Shown one piece after another: positions 1 to 7,411 of a stretch of DNA of 11,168 nucleotides. Under the pieces are notes generated by a model. That model did not search any database and had not been told where the DNA came from. It saw nothing but the letters and a program-made list of their open reading frames with translations. This DNA is from Bacteroidales bacterium (GTDB taxonomy: Bacteria > Bacteroidota > Bacteroidia > Bacteroidales > Tenuifilaceae): the NCBI GenBank assembly GCA_008933525.1, contig WBUV01000067.1:1-11168 (forward strand), written 5' to 3'. How positions within the stretch are numbered: position 1 is the first letter of the stretch; every line of letters begins with the position of its first letter. The translations under genes were made by a program, and so were the position numbers.

Positions 1-1277
1 CGTTAATTGCTATTCATTTAGTTTACATAACAATTCAGATTGTAAATCAGAATTTATACATGGTAGACTCGCCAGAATACCTATATCAAGCCAAAAACAT
101 CGTTAGCAACTGGACCTTTTACAGCGGAGATTTGCAAAAAGAGATAAACATCGATTTATATACTAAGAGGCCTCCCATCTACCCATTGCTTATTGCATCA
201 GTAAAACTAATCTTCAAATCTGATCTATTCCTCATCATACTCCAGTCAATCATTTCTATACTCTCAATACAATTAATTCGCAAGTCGTTCTTACAAATTG
301 GCTATAATTCCAAATACGACCTCATTTCCTTTCTATTACTATTATTATCGCCAGCACAAATGGTATATGCGAATATGGTAATGGCGGAAACACTCTTTCA
401 ATTTTTTATTACTCTAATATTTTTCTTTGTAGTTCGTTTTGTAAACACCAACTCCAATCGTTACTTAGTTTTCGTAAATTTAACCATAGCAATTTCGGCT
501 CTTACAAAGCCAGTGATGTATCTGTTTGTTTTTCCCAGTCTTTTAGTAATGCTTTACATCTCCTTAAAAAGTAAATCTCTTAAACCAATGATGTTAGGTT
601 TAATACCAATTGTTATAATACAAGCATTCTCTTACTGGAATTACAAACGAACCGACTACTGGCATTTCTCAAGTATACAAACCATTAACTTGGTGCAATA
701 CAACACGTACTATTTCAACGTACAGCGCCAAGGGATGGAAACTGCCGAATTGTTTCTCGATAATCAAATTGAAACTGCTGAGAGTTCAAGGAGTTATCGC
801 GAGAGAGTACATTTCCTTAAACAAACATCAATAAGGGTGATAAAGGACAATCCTATTGAGTATGCTTGGTTTCATGCAAAAGGAATGTTTCGTTTCTGCA
901 TTGATCCGGGGCGATTCGACTTATCAAATTATTTGGGTTTAGAAGAAAAAGGGAATGTGGGTTTCCTTAATCACCTCAATAATGATGGCATTAGAGGAGC
1001 AATAAAATATCTATCTCAGCAAGACATATTCTTGATTTTAGCCCTTATTCTTGTAGGAATTATAAATATGTTAAAACTGGCGGGCTTGGCTCTTTTCACT
1101 TTCGAAAAAAGGATTGATTTCCGAATTCGTGCATTTATTGTAATCCTTATTGGATACGTTGCTTTTGTAACTGGACCACTAGGAGCATCGAGGTTCGCCA
1201 TGCCATTTATACCGATATTTATATTTTCAACATCGATGATTCTCTCCAAATATTTCAATACACTAAAAGTACATTGA
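1..1277 (+). CDS. Glycosyltransferase family 39 / ArnT-like integral membrane protein, 5' end missing
   Basis: Probable membrane glycosyltransferase of the GT-C fold that moves a sugar from a polyprenyl-phosphate donor to an envelope acceptor at the outer face of the inner membrane. The frame is open from base 3 to the stop at 1275-1277. The ATG at 60 is internal: the 19 codons before it encode a hydrophobic stretch (LIAIHLVYITIQI...) that fits the first membrane helix, followed by the D-S-x-E-Y motif, which matches the acidic first-loop motif (catalytic Asp) of GT39/ArnT proteins. Further family-like marks are R-P-P-I-Y-P-L-L (near 168-192) and a V-M-A-E-T-L-F helix start (near 378-400). Roughly eight to ten hydrophobic segments follow, ending in a short basic tail. 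Donor and acceptor cannot be read from the sequence. The next gene, dnaG, is 124 bases away with its own promoter, so the two are probably not one operon. The general GT-C call is fairly secure; the exact family is less so. Confidence 0.72.
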   Translation, partial: LIAIHLVYITIQIVNQNLYMVDSPEYLYQAKNIVSNWTFYSGDLQKEINIDLYTKRPPIYPLLIASVKLIFKSDLFLIILQSIISILSIQLIRKSFLQIGYNSKYDLISFLLLLLSPAQMVYANMVMAETLFQFFITLIFFFVVRFVNTNSNRYLVFVNLTIAISALTKPVMYLFVFPSLLVMLYISLKSKSLKPMMLGLIPIVIIQAFSYWNYKRTDYWHFSSIQTINLVQYNTYYFNVQRQGMETAELFLDNQIETAESSRSYRERVHFLKQTSIRVIKDNPIEYAWFHAKGMFRFCIDPGRFDLSNYLGLEEKGNVGFLNHLNNDGIRGAIKYLSQQDIFLILALILVGIINMLKLAGLALFTFEKRIDFRIRAFIVILIGYVAFVTGPLGASRFAMPFIPIFIFSTSMILSKYFNTLKVH

Positions 1278-1304
1278 ATTATTCTTTGTTCAAACTAAAA
1301 CATC

Positions 1305-1335
1305 TTTGCTAAACCCTTGTATTTTTCTATCTTTA
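1305..1335 (+). promoter_or_regulatory. Bacteroidota-type promoter of dnaG
   Basis: TTTG at 1305-1308 serves as the -33 element. After 19 bases comes TATCTTTA at 1328-1335, matching the Bacteroidota -7 consensus TAnnTTTG in all but the last base. Transcription would start near 1340, giving a leader of about 60 nt before the dnaG ATG. The spacing and both boxes fit the known sigma-ABfr consensus; no experimental evidence is available. Confidence 0.55.
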
Positions 1336-1401
1336 CAACTTGCAATCCCTCTAAGTAAAGGATTGGCTTTTACCTGAATTTTAGCTTCTTATATATTTAA
1401 A

Positions 1402-3327
1402 ATGATTGACCAGCACGTTGTTGATAGGATAATTGCCGCCACAGATATACTAGAGGTGGTTCAGGAATACGTTACTTTGCGTAAACGCGGAGTAAACTAC
1501 CTGGGAAACTGTCCGTTCCACAACGAAAAAACCCCATCGTTCACCGTAAGCCCAGCTAAAGGTATTTTTAAGTGTTTTGGCTGCGGAAAAGGTGGTAATG
1601 CAGTGAACTTTATCATGGAGCACGAGCATTTGGGCTACGTTGATGCACTAAAATTCCTGGCGAAAAAGTACAATATTGAGGTTGTTGAAAAAAAAGCAAC
1701 CCCCGAGGAGCTAGAACAAAAGAACGAGCGCGAGAGCCTAATGGTTGTTAATGCCTATGCGCAACGTTACTTCAGCGATATTCTGCATAAACACTCCGAT
1801 GGTAAAAATATTGGTTTAGCGTATTTCAAGGAAAGGGGTTTTCACAATAATACCATTGAAAAATTTCAGCTTGGATACTGCCTCGACCAGCGCGATTCTT
1901 TTACTCGCGCAGCATTGCACGATGGGTACAAACTCGAAAACATAGTTAAAACCGGACTAACCATTCAACGCGAAGATGGTAGCGCTTTCGATAGGTTTAT
2001 GGGGCGTGTTATGTTCCCTATTCATAGCCTTAGCGGACGAGTAATTGGCTTTGGAGGCCGTACCCTCAAAACCGACAAGAAAATTGCAAAATACCTGAAC
2101 AGTCCGGAAAGTGAGGTTTACCATAAAAGTGAAATACTCTACGGAATTTATCAGGCAAAAAAAACTATCACCCAGGAGAATAAGTGCTTTCTGGTAGAAG
2201 GATATACCGATGTAATATCGATGCACCAGGCTGGGATTGAGAACGTGGTGGCTAGCTCCGGAACATCGCTAACGCACGACCAAATAAAACTCATTAAGCG
2301 TTTCACTCCAAACGTAACAATCCTTTACGATGGCGATGCTGCTGGTATAAAAGCATCGCTCCGCGGAATAGATCTTGTGCTTGAGGAAGGCCTCAACGTA
2401 AAAGTTGTGCTTTTGCCCGAGGGCGAAGACCCCGACAGTTTCTCGCGTTCACACAGTTCCACAGAACTTTTGGACTATGTGGATAAGAACGAAACCGACT
2501 TTATTAAGTTCAAGGCGAAACTTTTGCTCGACGAGGCCAAGAACGACCCAATTCAGCGAGCAAGTCTAATAAACGACATTGTCCGCTCCATAAGTGTTAT
2601 TCCCGAAACCATTACTCGTTCCATTTATATTAAGGAGTGCTCCCGTATAATGGATATTCAGGAAGATTTACTTTACACAGAGGTAACAAATCAACGTAAA
2701 AAAAAGTTTGAACAACTTATTCAGCGTGAAACTTTCGAAAGTAAGGAAAAAGAAACTCCACGCCTTCCATCGTATGTTTCCGGAATTTTCTGCGAAGAGC
2801 AAGAGCGCGAAATAATCGCTTTTTTACTAAACTCAGGCGATCAAGTTCTGTATCATCATAAAACAGACGATTTTGAAGAGCAGGAAATAACCATTACTGT
2901 TGCACAGTACATTATTGATGAAATACTAAACGATGAACTTGAATTTCAGAACCTAGTTTATAAAAAGATTTTCGATGAGTACGGAAAACTTATTGTCGAA
3001 AACAAAACAACAGACAACCGGCACTTCATAAACCATCAGGACTCGCAAATAAGCCAACTGGCGGTTGACATACTCTCGTCGAGATATAAACTCAGCAAAA
3101 TTTGGGGCGACCAAAACGAGGAAGACTTTTTGCAACGCGCAATACCAAAAGCAATTCAGGTGTACAAAAGCAAAATCCTCAAAACAGCAATTAAGCGCTT
3201 AATGGACGATCTGTCGCATTTAAAAAGCGACCAAAAGGATGATATAAATGACATTCTATCGAAGTTGAATCAGCTAAACGATTTAATGAACAGAATGTCA
3301 AAAGACTTAGATAGAGTAATTCTTTAG
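1402..3327 (+). CDS. dnaG: DNA primase DnaG
   Basis: Makes the short RNA primers for lagging-strand synthesis at the replication fork, working with the DnaB helicase. The 641-residue protein has the standard order. An N-terminal CHC2 zinc-binding domain has ligands C37, H40, C58 and C61 (CPFH ... CFGC). The catalytic core carries the basic R-F-M-G-R-V-M-F-P-I motif near 198-207 and G-F-G-G-R at 216-220. The Toprim domain has E266 in V-E-G-Y-T-D, D310 and D312 in Y-D-G-D-A-A-G, and the D-P-D-S-F motif at 343-347. All metal-binding acidic residues are present, so the enzyme should be active. The C-terminal part after about residue 430 is helical and poorly conserved, as expected for the helicase-binding region, and ends in a charged heptad-like stretch. 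Length is normal for the family. The ATG at 1402 gives the usual N-terminus (I-D-x-x-V-V-D-R-I). There is no Shine-Dalgarno motif, only an AT-rich leader. Local base composition is visibly more GC-rich than in the flanking envelope genes, consistent with a conserved core gene. Confidence 0.97.
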   Translation: MIDQHVVDRIIAATDILEVVQEYVTLRKRGVNYLGNCPFHNEKTPSFTVSPAKGIFKCFGCGKGGNAVNFIMEHEHLGYVDALKFLAKKYNIEVVEKKATPEELEQKNERESLMVVNAYAQRYFSDILHKHSDGKNIGLAYFKERGFHNNTIEKFQLGYCLDQRDSFTRAALHDGYKLENIVKTGLTIQREDGSAFDRFMGRVMFPIHSLSGRVIGFGGRTLKTDKKIAKYLNSPESEVYHKSEILYGIYQAKKTITQENKCFLVEGYTDVISMHQAGIENVVASSGTSLTHDQIKLIKRFTPNVTILYDGDAAGIKASLRGIDLVLEEGLNVKVVLLPEGEDPDSFSRSHSSTELLDYVDKNETDFIKFKAKLLLDEAKNDPIQRASLINDIVRSISVIPETITRSIYIKECSRIMDIQEDLLYTEVTNQRKKKFEQLIQRETFESKEKETPRLPSYVSGIFCEEQEREIIAFLLNSGDQVLYHHKTDDFEEQEITITVAQYIIDEILNDELEFQNLVYKKIFDEYGKLIVENKTTDNRHFINHQDSQISQLAVDILSSRYKLSKIWGDQNEEDFLQRAIPKAIQVYKSKILKTAIKRLMDDLSHLKSDQKDDINDILSKLNQLNDLMNRMSKDLDRVIL

Positions 3328-3353
3328 GGAATAAAAAACAAATTATTCAATTA

Positions 3354-3384
3354 TTGGTTAATAAATACGGAATTCTTAACTTTA
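3354..3384 (+). promoter_or_regulatory. Bacteroidota-type promoter of the lipoprotein gene
   Basis: TTG at 3354-3356 is followed after 20 bases by TAACTTTA at 3377-3384, seven of eight positions of the TAnnTTTG -7 consensus. Transcription would begin near 3389, leaving a leader of about 37 nt. The arrangement parallels that in front of dnaG. It implies that the lipoprotein gene can be transcribed independently, although read-through from dnaG is also possible because no clear terminator separates them. Confidence 0.5.
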
Positions 3385-3425
3385 CCAAAAATCAAAAAAC
3401 CGTTAACTATTTCAATTAAACCTAT

Positions 3426-4235
3426 ATGAAAATCCAAAACACATTGCGCGTTGTGGCGATGACCGCCCTAGTTGCACTAGTACTTAACAGCTGCGGAACA
3501 AAGCAAGCTAAAGAAGCAGAAGAACTCGAAGTAACCAAGGAACAAGCTTTCGAAGGAGTAACTAATTACCCTATTCCTACTTCTTTTGAGGTTATTCAAA
3601 TGATTAACAATGCAGGAGCTAGCTTCATAATTGGTATTTGCAATAAAGTAGATAATGCCGACAAATACTTTACAGAAAAAGAAAAGGCTATTAATTTAGG
3701 TATTTATGGAGCAGATTTGGCGTACTCTACAACATACCAAATGAAGCAGGAAACTATGAATTTCCTTAAGGTTTCCAAAAAAATGATCGATGAACTTAAT
3801 ATCACTTCTGGCTTTAACCGTCAGCTAGCAGAGAGAGTTGAGACTAACATCGACAACAAGGATTCTTTAATTCTAATCATTACCGATTCCTTCTACGATT
3901 CATATAAATATCTTGTTGAGAATGGTAAGGATAACCTTTCATTAATGGTAATTACTGGCAGCTGGGTTGAAGGTCTATATATTACAACACAAATAGCTGA
4001 GACAAGCCGCAATAATGCTGAGTTTATAAAGATTATTGCTAACCAAAAAGCGCCTCTTTCTAAATTGATGGAGTTACTTCAAGCACGTTCAGCCGAAGCA
4101 GAAGTTATGGAACTAATCAACACCCTTGATCCTGTTTATAAAATATACAACGATGTTCAGGGTGATGTTTTAACAAATGAGCAATACAAAGCAATTGTTG
4201 AAAATATTAGTAAGATTAGAAATTCTTTAGTATAG
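3426..4235 (+). CDS. Conserved-looking lipoprotein of unknown function
   Basis: A 269-residue protein with a type II signal peptide: basic start (MKIQNTLR), hydrophobic core, then a lipobox L-N-S-C with the lipidated cysteine at residue 23. It should therefore be anchored in the inner or outer membrane. The mature N-terminus is rich in Lys and Glu (K-E-A-E-E-L-E), loosely like the acidic surface-export signals of Bacteroidota lipoproteins, but that is a weak match. The remainder looks almost entirely alpha-helical, with recurring N-x-D/D-N patterns such as A-D-K-Y-F-T-E-K and I-D-N-K-D. No catalytic motif is visible. I do not recognise a named domain; its general look recalls uncharacterised lipoproteins of Bacteroidales. 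The ATG at 3426 is chosen because it begins the signal peptide. It lies 98 bases after dnaG with its own promoter and is followed by a strong hairpin. Being an expressed lipoprotein is fairly sure; function is unknown. Confidence 0.85.
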   Translation: MKIQNTLRVVAMTALVALVLNSCGTKQAKEAEELEVTKEQAFEGVTNYPIPTSFEVIQMINNAGASFIIGICNKVDNADKYFTEKEKAINLGIYGADLAYSTTYQMKQETMNFLKVSKKMIDELNITSGFNRQLAERVETNIDNKDSLILIITDSFYDSYKYLVENGKDNLSLMVITGSWVEGLYITTQIAETSRNNAEFIKIIANQKAPLSKLMELLQARSAEAEVMELINTLDPVYKIYNDVQGDVLTNEQYKAIVENISKIRNSLV

Positions 4236-4257
4236 ACATATTCAGTAACAAGGCAAC

Positions 4258-4351
4258 AAATAATTGTCCGCTAGCCCATTTCAGTGGTTAAATAATTTTT
4301 ACTATTTTTATCCAACTGAACAAAAAAGGGAACACTAGCGGACAATTATTT
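4258..4351. repeat. Long nested inverted repeat between genes, probable terminator or MITE-like remnant
   Basis: Two perfect 17-base arms, 4258-4274 (ends in GTCCGCTAG) and 4335-4351 (begins CTAGCGGAC), are separated by 60 bases. Inside them pairing continues: CCC at 4275-4277 with GGG at 4328-4330, then TTCAGTGG at 4280-4287 with CCAACTGAA at 4312-4320 with one bulged A. The loop of about 24 bases is almost all A/T. Thus most of the 94-base segment can fold into one long hairpin. Six T residues at 4349-4354 overlap the end of the right arm, and an A tract lies at the left end, so it could stop transcription from either direction. The long spacer is unusual for a simple terminator. Confidence 0.8.
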
Positions 4352-4354
4352 TTT
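4258..4354 (+). terminator. Probable intrinsic terminator after the lipoprotein gene
   Basis: The hairpin described for 4258-4351 starts 22 bases after the stop codon of the lipoprotein gene and ends in a run of six T residues (4349-4354). This is the expected layout for factor-independent termination of the lipoprotein transcript. The very long stem and large loop are atypical, so the terminator role is inferred from position and T run. Confidence 0.5.
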
Positions 4355-4356
4355 CT

Positions 4357-4364
4357 TATTTTTG
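4357..4364 (+). promoter_or_regulatory. Candidate -7 element for the caspase gene
   Basis: TATTTTTG matches TAnnTTTG at all eight positions and lies 60 bases before the caspase ATG, just after the long hairpin. The expected -33 position falls inside the right arm of the inverted repeat (ACTAG region) and has no TTG. The promoter is therefore incomplete by consensus, or activated by a regulator. The AT-rich context makes a chance match possible. Confidence 0.35.
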
Positions 4365-4424
4365 AAAAACCCTACGTTCAATTTAACGCTCTAGTATTAT
4401 GTTGTTTCTTTAAAAAGTGTAACT

Positions 4425-7229
4425 ATGATGCGCATATTATTAATTTCTGCCTTTTTTGTGTTAACACAGATTACCGATGCATTTGCTCAAAAAAGACTAT
4501 GGGCATTAGTAATGTCAAAAGGACTAGGCTATACACAACAGGCATGGCGCACTAGAACAAACTTTCCTGAAAAAGAGATTAACGAGCTGTGGGCAGAGGG
4601 TTACCAAATTACTAGCCTAAACTATGCCGAAATGCGCTGGGCTTTGGTAATGACCAAAGGAACAGGCTACACAACGCAACGATGGTTTAATGGTGAAACG
4701 TTTCCTGCCGATGACATAAAAAAAGGCTGGGACGAGAGTTATTCAATTACCCATGCAACTTACGGAAATAAACGCTGGGTTGTAGTTATGAGTAAAAATT
4801 CCAACCTTGGCTTGCAAGCGTGGCGAACAAGGACCAATTTTTCTGAAATTGAAAAGGAAATAAAAGATCTTCGTGACAAGGGTTACTTCATTACAACCTT
4901 AACCTATGGAAACGGTGTTTGGGCTCTGGTTATGTCTAAAGGGGCTGGCTATACGAATCAATACTATACAACCAAAAGCTCCTACCCTGATACAGAGATC
5001 AAGGAATATTGGGACAAAGGCTACTATATTACATCAGTAGAGTATGGCAATGGCTTATGGGCTATTGTTATGTCCCTTGGAGGAAAACATACTCATCAAG
5101 CTTGGAGAACCAGATATAATTACCCTGACAAGGAAATTAAAGAACTTTGGGATGATGGCAATTATATATCATATCTAGGTAGTAGTTTCGACTATGAAAT
5201 GCTTTCTGCTGGAACATCGGAGCAAAGCATTAGCAATCCTAAAGTAAGAACTCCTCACTCATTAAACCAGATATCTTCTGTTGCTGTCACTCCTGATTAC
5301 ACTGTTGTGAATGTAGCATACACCGGAACTGGAAATTGTTGTATAAATACAAAAACCTATATTCAGGATCCAAAAACTCAGAAAAAATACGACCTTTTAT
5401 GGGCAACGGGTATACCTTTCTGCGAGGCATCTTACACAAAGCCAACAAAAGAGTATACGTTATACTTTCAAAGAATTGAAAACGGAACAAACGAAATTGA
5501 TATCGTAGAACCCGAGGGTGAGAATCCATTCTGTTTCTATGGAATATCAATGTCTACCTCTGATGCAACAATCACATCAAATCCAATTACACAAGTTGTA
5601 AGTAAGCCTGAAACATATGGCTTACCTCCGATATTGGCGATAGAAGATATTACCTTCTCGGAAAATACAATTGATGCAGAAGAAACAGCCCAGCTTAAAG
5701 TTACACTTAAGAATATTGGCCCAGGCGATGCCAAGGATGTTTACCTGAACTTAGAGAGCAATATACCTCAATTATCGTTTGGCTCAAAGAACTTGTTTCC
5801 AACAATTTCGGCCAATGGAGGTGTACAAACTGTTACTGTAAATGTAAAAGCATCTATTGACCTTCCATCGTCGATGGCATTAATTAAACTCGAAGTAGTA
5901 GAGCCAAACTTTAAGGTTAAAATCCAAGGTAAACAACTTAGCGTTCCAACCCGAGAGTTCTCTAAGCCAGAACTATTGTTGGCAAAATATGCGGTAATTG
6001 AAAACCAGAGTGCAAGTCCAAATAACCAAATTGACTTAAACGAAATGGTTGACCTCCAATTCGCATTGCAAAATGTTGGACAAGGCAACGCAGAAAGAGT
6101 CAACGTTTCAGTGGAAAACAACCAAAAGGGTGTAATGTTTTTAGGCGTAGTTAAAGGTCAACAACTAGTTAGGGAGAATCCTGTATTCAACTCAATTAAC
6201 TCTGGTAAGTACGAAACCTTAACCTATCGATACTTTATAAACAGCGAGTTTACCGATACTGAGTTAAAATTCAGTATTAAAGCAAACGAAAGAGTGGGAC
6301 GGTTTGGTCTTTCAACCCAAAAAAACTTTGCAATTAATACGAAACTCGAAGAAACAGGCTTTATTAGAAATATTGCAGTTGCAGAAAAGGTTAGTACTGG
6401 GAAAGTTGTTATTGAGGATATCCCCGACTTTGTCGTAGATGTGGATACGGATATTCCGACATCCTCAGTCACCCGAAATAATGTTTATGCCTTAATAATT
6501 GGCAATGAGGATTACAGCTCCCGCCAGCAAGGTCTGTCCAAAGAACAAAACGTAGATTTTGCTGTAAACGATGCGAATGTTTTTGCACTTTACTGCGAGA
6601 AAGTTTTAGGTGTTCCAAAACGCCAAATTAAAGTTTTACTAAACTCTACTGCGGCAGAAATATCGCAAGGAATTGCATGGCTAACCAACCTAGCATCGAT
6701 TGAAGGTCCCAATGCAGAGTTAATATTTTACTACTCTGGTCATGGTTTGCCAAGTGAGCAAACCCAGGAGGCATACATCGTTCCTGTGGATGTGAATGGT
6801 ATGAACTTGGAATATGGGCTAAAACTTAACGATGTTTACAAAAGGCTCTCGGAACATCCAACAAAACGTATTTCGGTGTTTCTCGATGCATGCTTCAGTG
6901 GCGGAGCAAGATCACAGAGTCTTGTAGCCGTTAAAGGTGTTAAGATAAGGCCTAAAGAATCGCCAATTCCTGGCAATATGGTTGTATTTGCATCGAGCAC
7001 CGGTAGCGAAAGTTCTGCTGTGTATAGGCCAAAACGTCATGGATATTTCACTTACTTCCTCCTAAAAAAGTTAAAAGATTCGCAAGGAGCGGTTACACTT
7101 GAGGAGTTAACCAATTTTGTATCGAAAAATGTTAGCAAGGAGGCCGGACTGGATGGCAAAGTACAAAACCCTCAGGTTAGCGTTAATCCGGCCCTTGGCG
7201 ATGCTTGGAAAAATTGGAAGATCAAGTAA
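4425..7229 (+). CDS. Exported caspase-family (peptidase C14) protein with W-VMS repeats and CARDB-like domains
   Basis: A 934-residue protein that probably acts as a cysteine endopeptidase outside the inner membrane. A signal peptide is seen at 1-21 with cleavage likely after A-F-A. Five tandem repeats of 46-48 residues follow (starting with W26, W72, W118, W166 and W212), each with W-x-x-V-M-(S/T), a Q in the middle, an acidic E-I-K-type helix and a G-Y-x-I-T end. They resemble the DUF7477-type repeats found in other bacterial proteins and in plant casein-kinase-like proteins. Residues about 258-380 form an unrecognised domain with four cysteines (C305, C306, C333, C370). Two CARDB-like beta-sandwich domains lie at about 404-510 and 513-640 (L-K-N-I-G-P-G-D-A, L-Q-N-V-G-Q-G-N-A). 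The caspase domain covers about 685-930, with dyad H773 (Y-S-G-H-G) and C823 (D-A-C-F-S-G-G) 50 residues apart, normal for the fold. No C-terminal secretion tag or membrane anchor is visible. ATG codons occur in tandem at 4425 and 4428; either may be used. Substrate unknown. Confidence 0.9.
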   Translation: MMRILLISAFFVLTQITDAFAQKRLWALVMSKGLGYTQQAWRTRTNFPEKEINELWAEGYQITSLNYAEMRWALVMTKGTGYTTQRWFNGETFPADDIKKGWDESYSITHATYGNKRWVVVMSKNSNLGLQAWRTRTNFSEIEKEIKDLRDKGYFITTLTYGNGVWALVMSKGAGYTNQYYTTKSSYPDTEIKEYWDKGYYITSVEYGNGLWAIVMSLGGKHTHQAWRTRYNYPDKEIKELWDDGNYISYLGSSFDYEMLSAGTSEQSISNPKVRTPHSLNQISSVAVTPDYTVVNVAYTGTGNCCINTKTYIQDPKTQKKYDLLWATGIPFCEASYTKPTKEYTLYFQRIENGTNEIDIVEPEGENPFCFYGISMSTSDATITSNPITQVVSKPETYGLPPILAIEDITFSENTIDAEETAQLKVTLKNIGPGDAKDVYLNLESNIPQLSFGSKNLFPTISANGGVQTVTVNVKASIDLPSSMALIKLEVVEPNFKVKIQGKQLSVPTREFSKPELLLAKYAVIENQSASPNNQIDLNEMVDLQFALQNVGQGNAERVNVSVENNQKGVMFLGVVKGQQLVRENPVFNSINSGKYETLTYRYFINSEFTDTELKFSIKANERVGRFGLSTQKNFAINTKLEETGFIRNIAVAEKVSTGKVVIEDIPDFVVDVDTDIPTSSVTRNNVYALIIGNEDYSSRQQGLSKEQNVDFAVNDANVFALYCEKVLGVPKRQIKVLLNSTAAEISQGIAWLTNLASIEGPNAELIFYYSGHGLPSEQTQEAYIVPVDVNGMNLEYGLKLNDVYKRLSEHPTKRISVFLDACFSGGARSQSLVAVKGVKIRPKESPIPGNMVVFASSTGSESSAVYRPKRHGYFTYFLLKKLKDSQGAVTLEELTNFVSKNVSKEAGLDGKVQNPQVSVNPALGDAWKNWKIK
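4494..5174 (+). repeat. Five tandem coding repeats (about 140 bases each) in the caspase gene
   Basis: The region encodes five units of 46-48 residues. Units 1, 3 and 5 share Q-A-W-R-T-R-x-N-(F/Y), while units 2 and 4 differ at that place (Q-R-W-F-N-G and Q-Y-Y-T-T-K). The alternation suggests growth by duplication of a two-unit block. The shared residues are written with different codons in each copy, so the DNA repeats are old and diverged and are not a recent tandem expansion. Confidence 0.8.
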
Positions 7230-7287
7230 AAATAAGTTGTATTTGTGCTGTAAAATTTTGGACGTTTAATTTTATTTTAACCCCTAA

Positions 7288-7318
7288 TATTTCTCAAAAA
7301 GAAATAGCGTCTTTTTTG
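7288..7318 (+). terminator. Weak possible terminator after the caspase gene
   Basis: TATTTCT at 7288-7294 can pair with AGAAATA at 7300-7306 around a 5-base loop. GCGTC and a run of six T residues (7312-7317) follow. GACG at 7261-7264 could also pair with CGTC at 7308-7311 and enclose the hairpin. The stem is A/T-rich and the gap before the T run is large, so this is a weak candidate. Confidence 0.25.
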
Positions 7319-7411
7319 ATAAAGAAGAAAAACTTAAAAGATGATTTATATTATCTGATAAGTAATTATTAGCCCAACATAATGGTTATAATAAATTAAC
7401 ACTTAAATTTA

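Noticed and set aside
1957..2226. 89-codon minus-strand open frame opposite dnaG
   Set aside because: Fully covered by the conserved primase core; no family-like motif and no promoter.
4258..4351. Insertion sequence with a transposase
   Set aside because: The space between the arms is only 60 bases and codes for nothing; at most a MITE-like remnant could be claimed.
4494..5174. Possible CRISPR or recent tandem repeat array
   Set aside because: The repeats exist at protein level; the DNA units are diverged in synonymous positions, in frame, and without spacer structure.
5768..6121. 117-codon open frame on the minus strand opposite the caspase gene
   Set aside because: It lies wholly inside a well-supported coding gene, has no recognisable domain, and its composition is that of a reverse-strand shadow.
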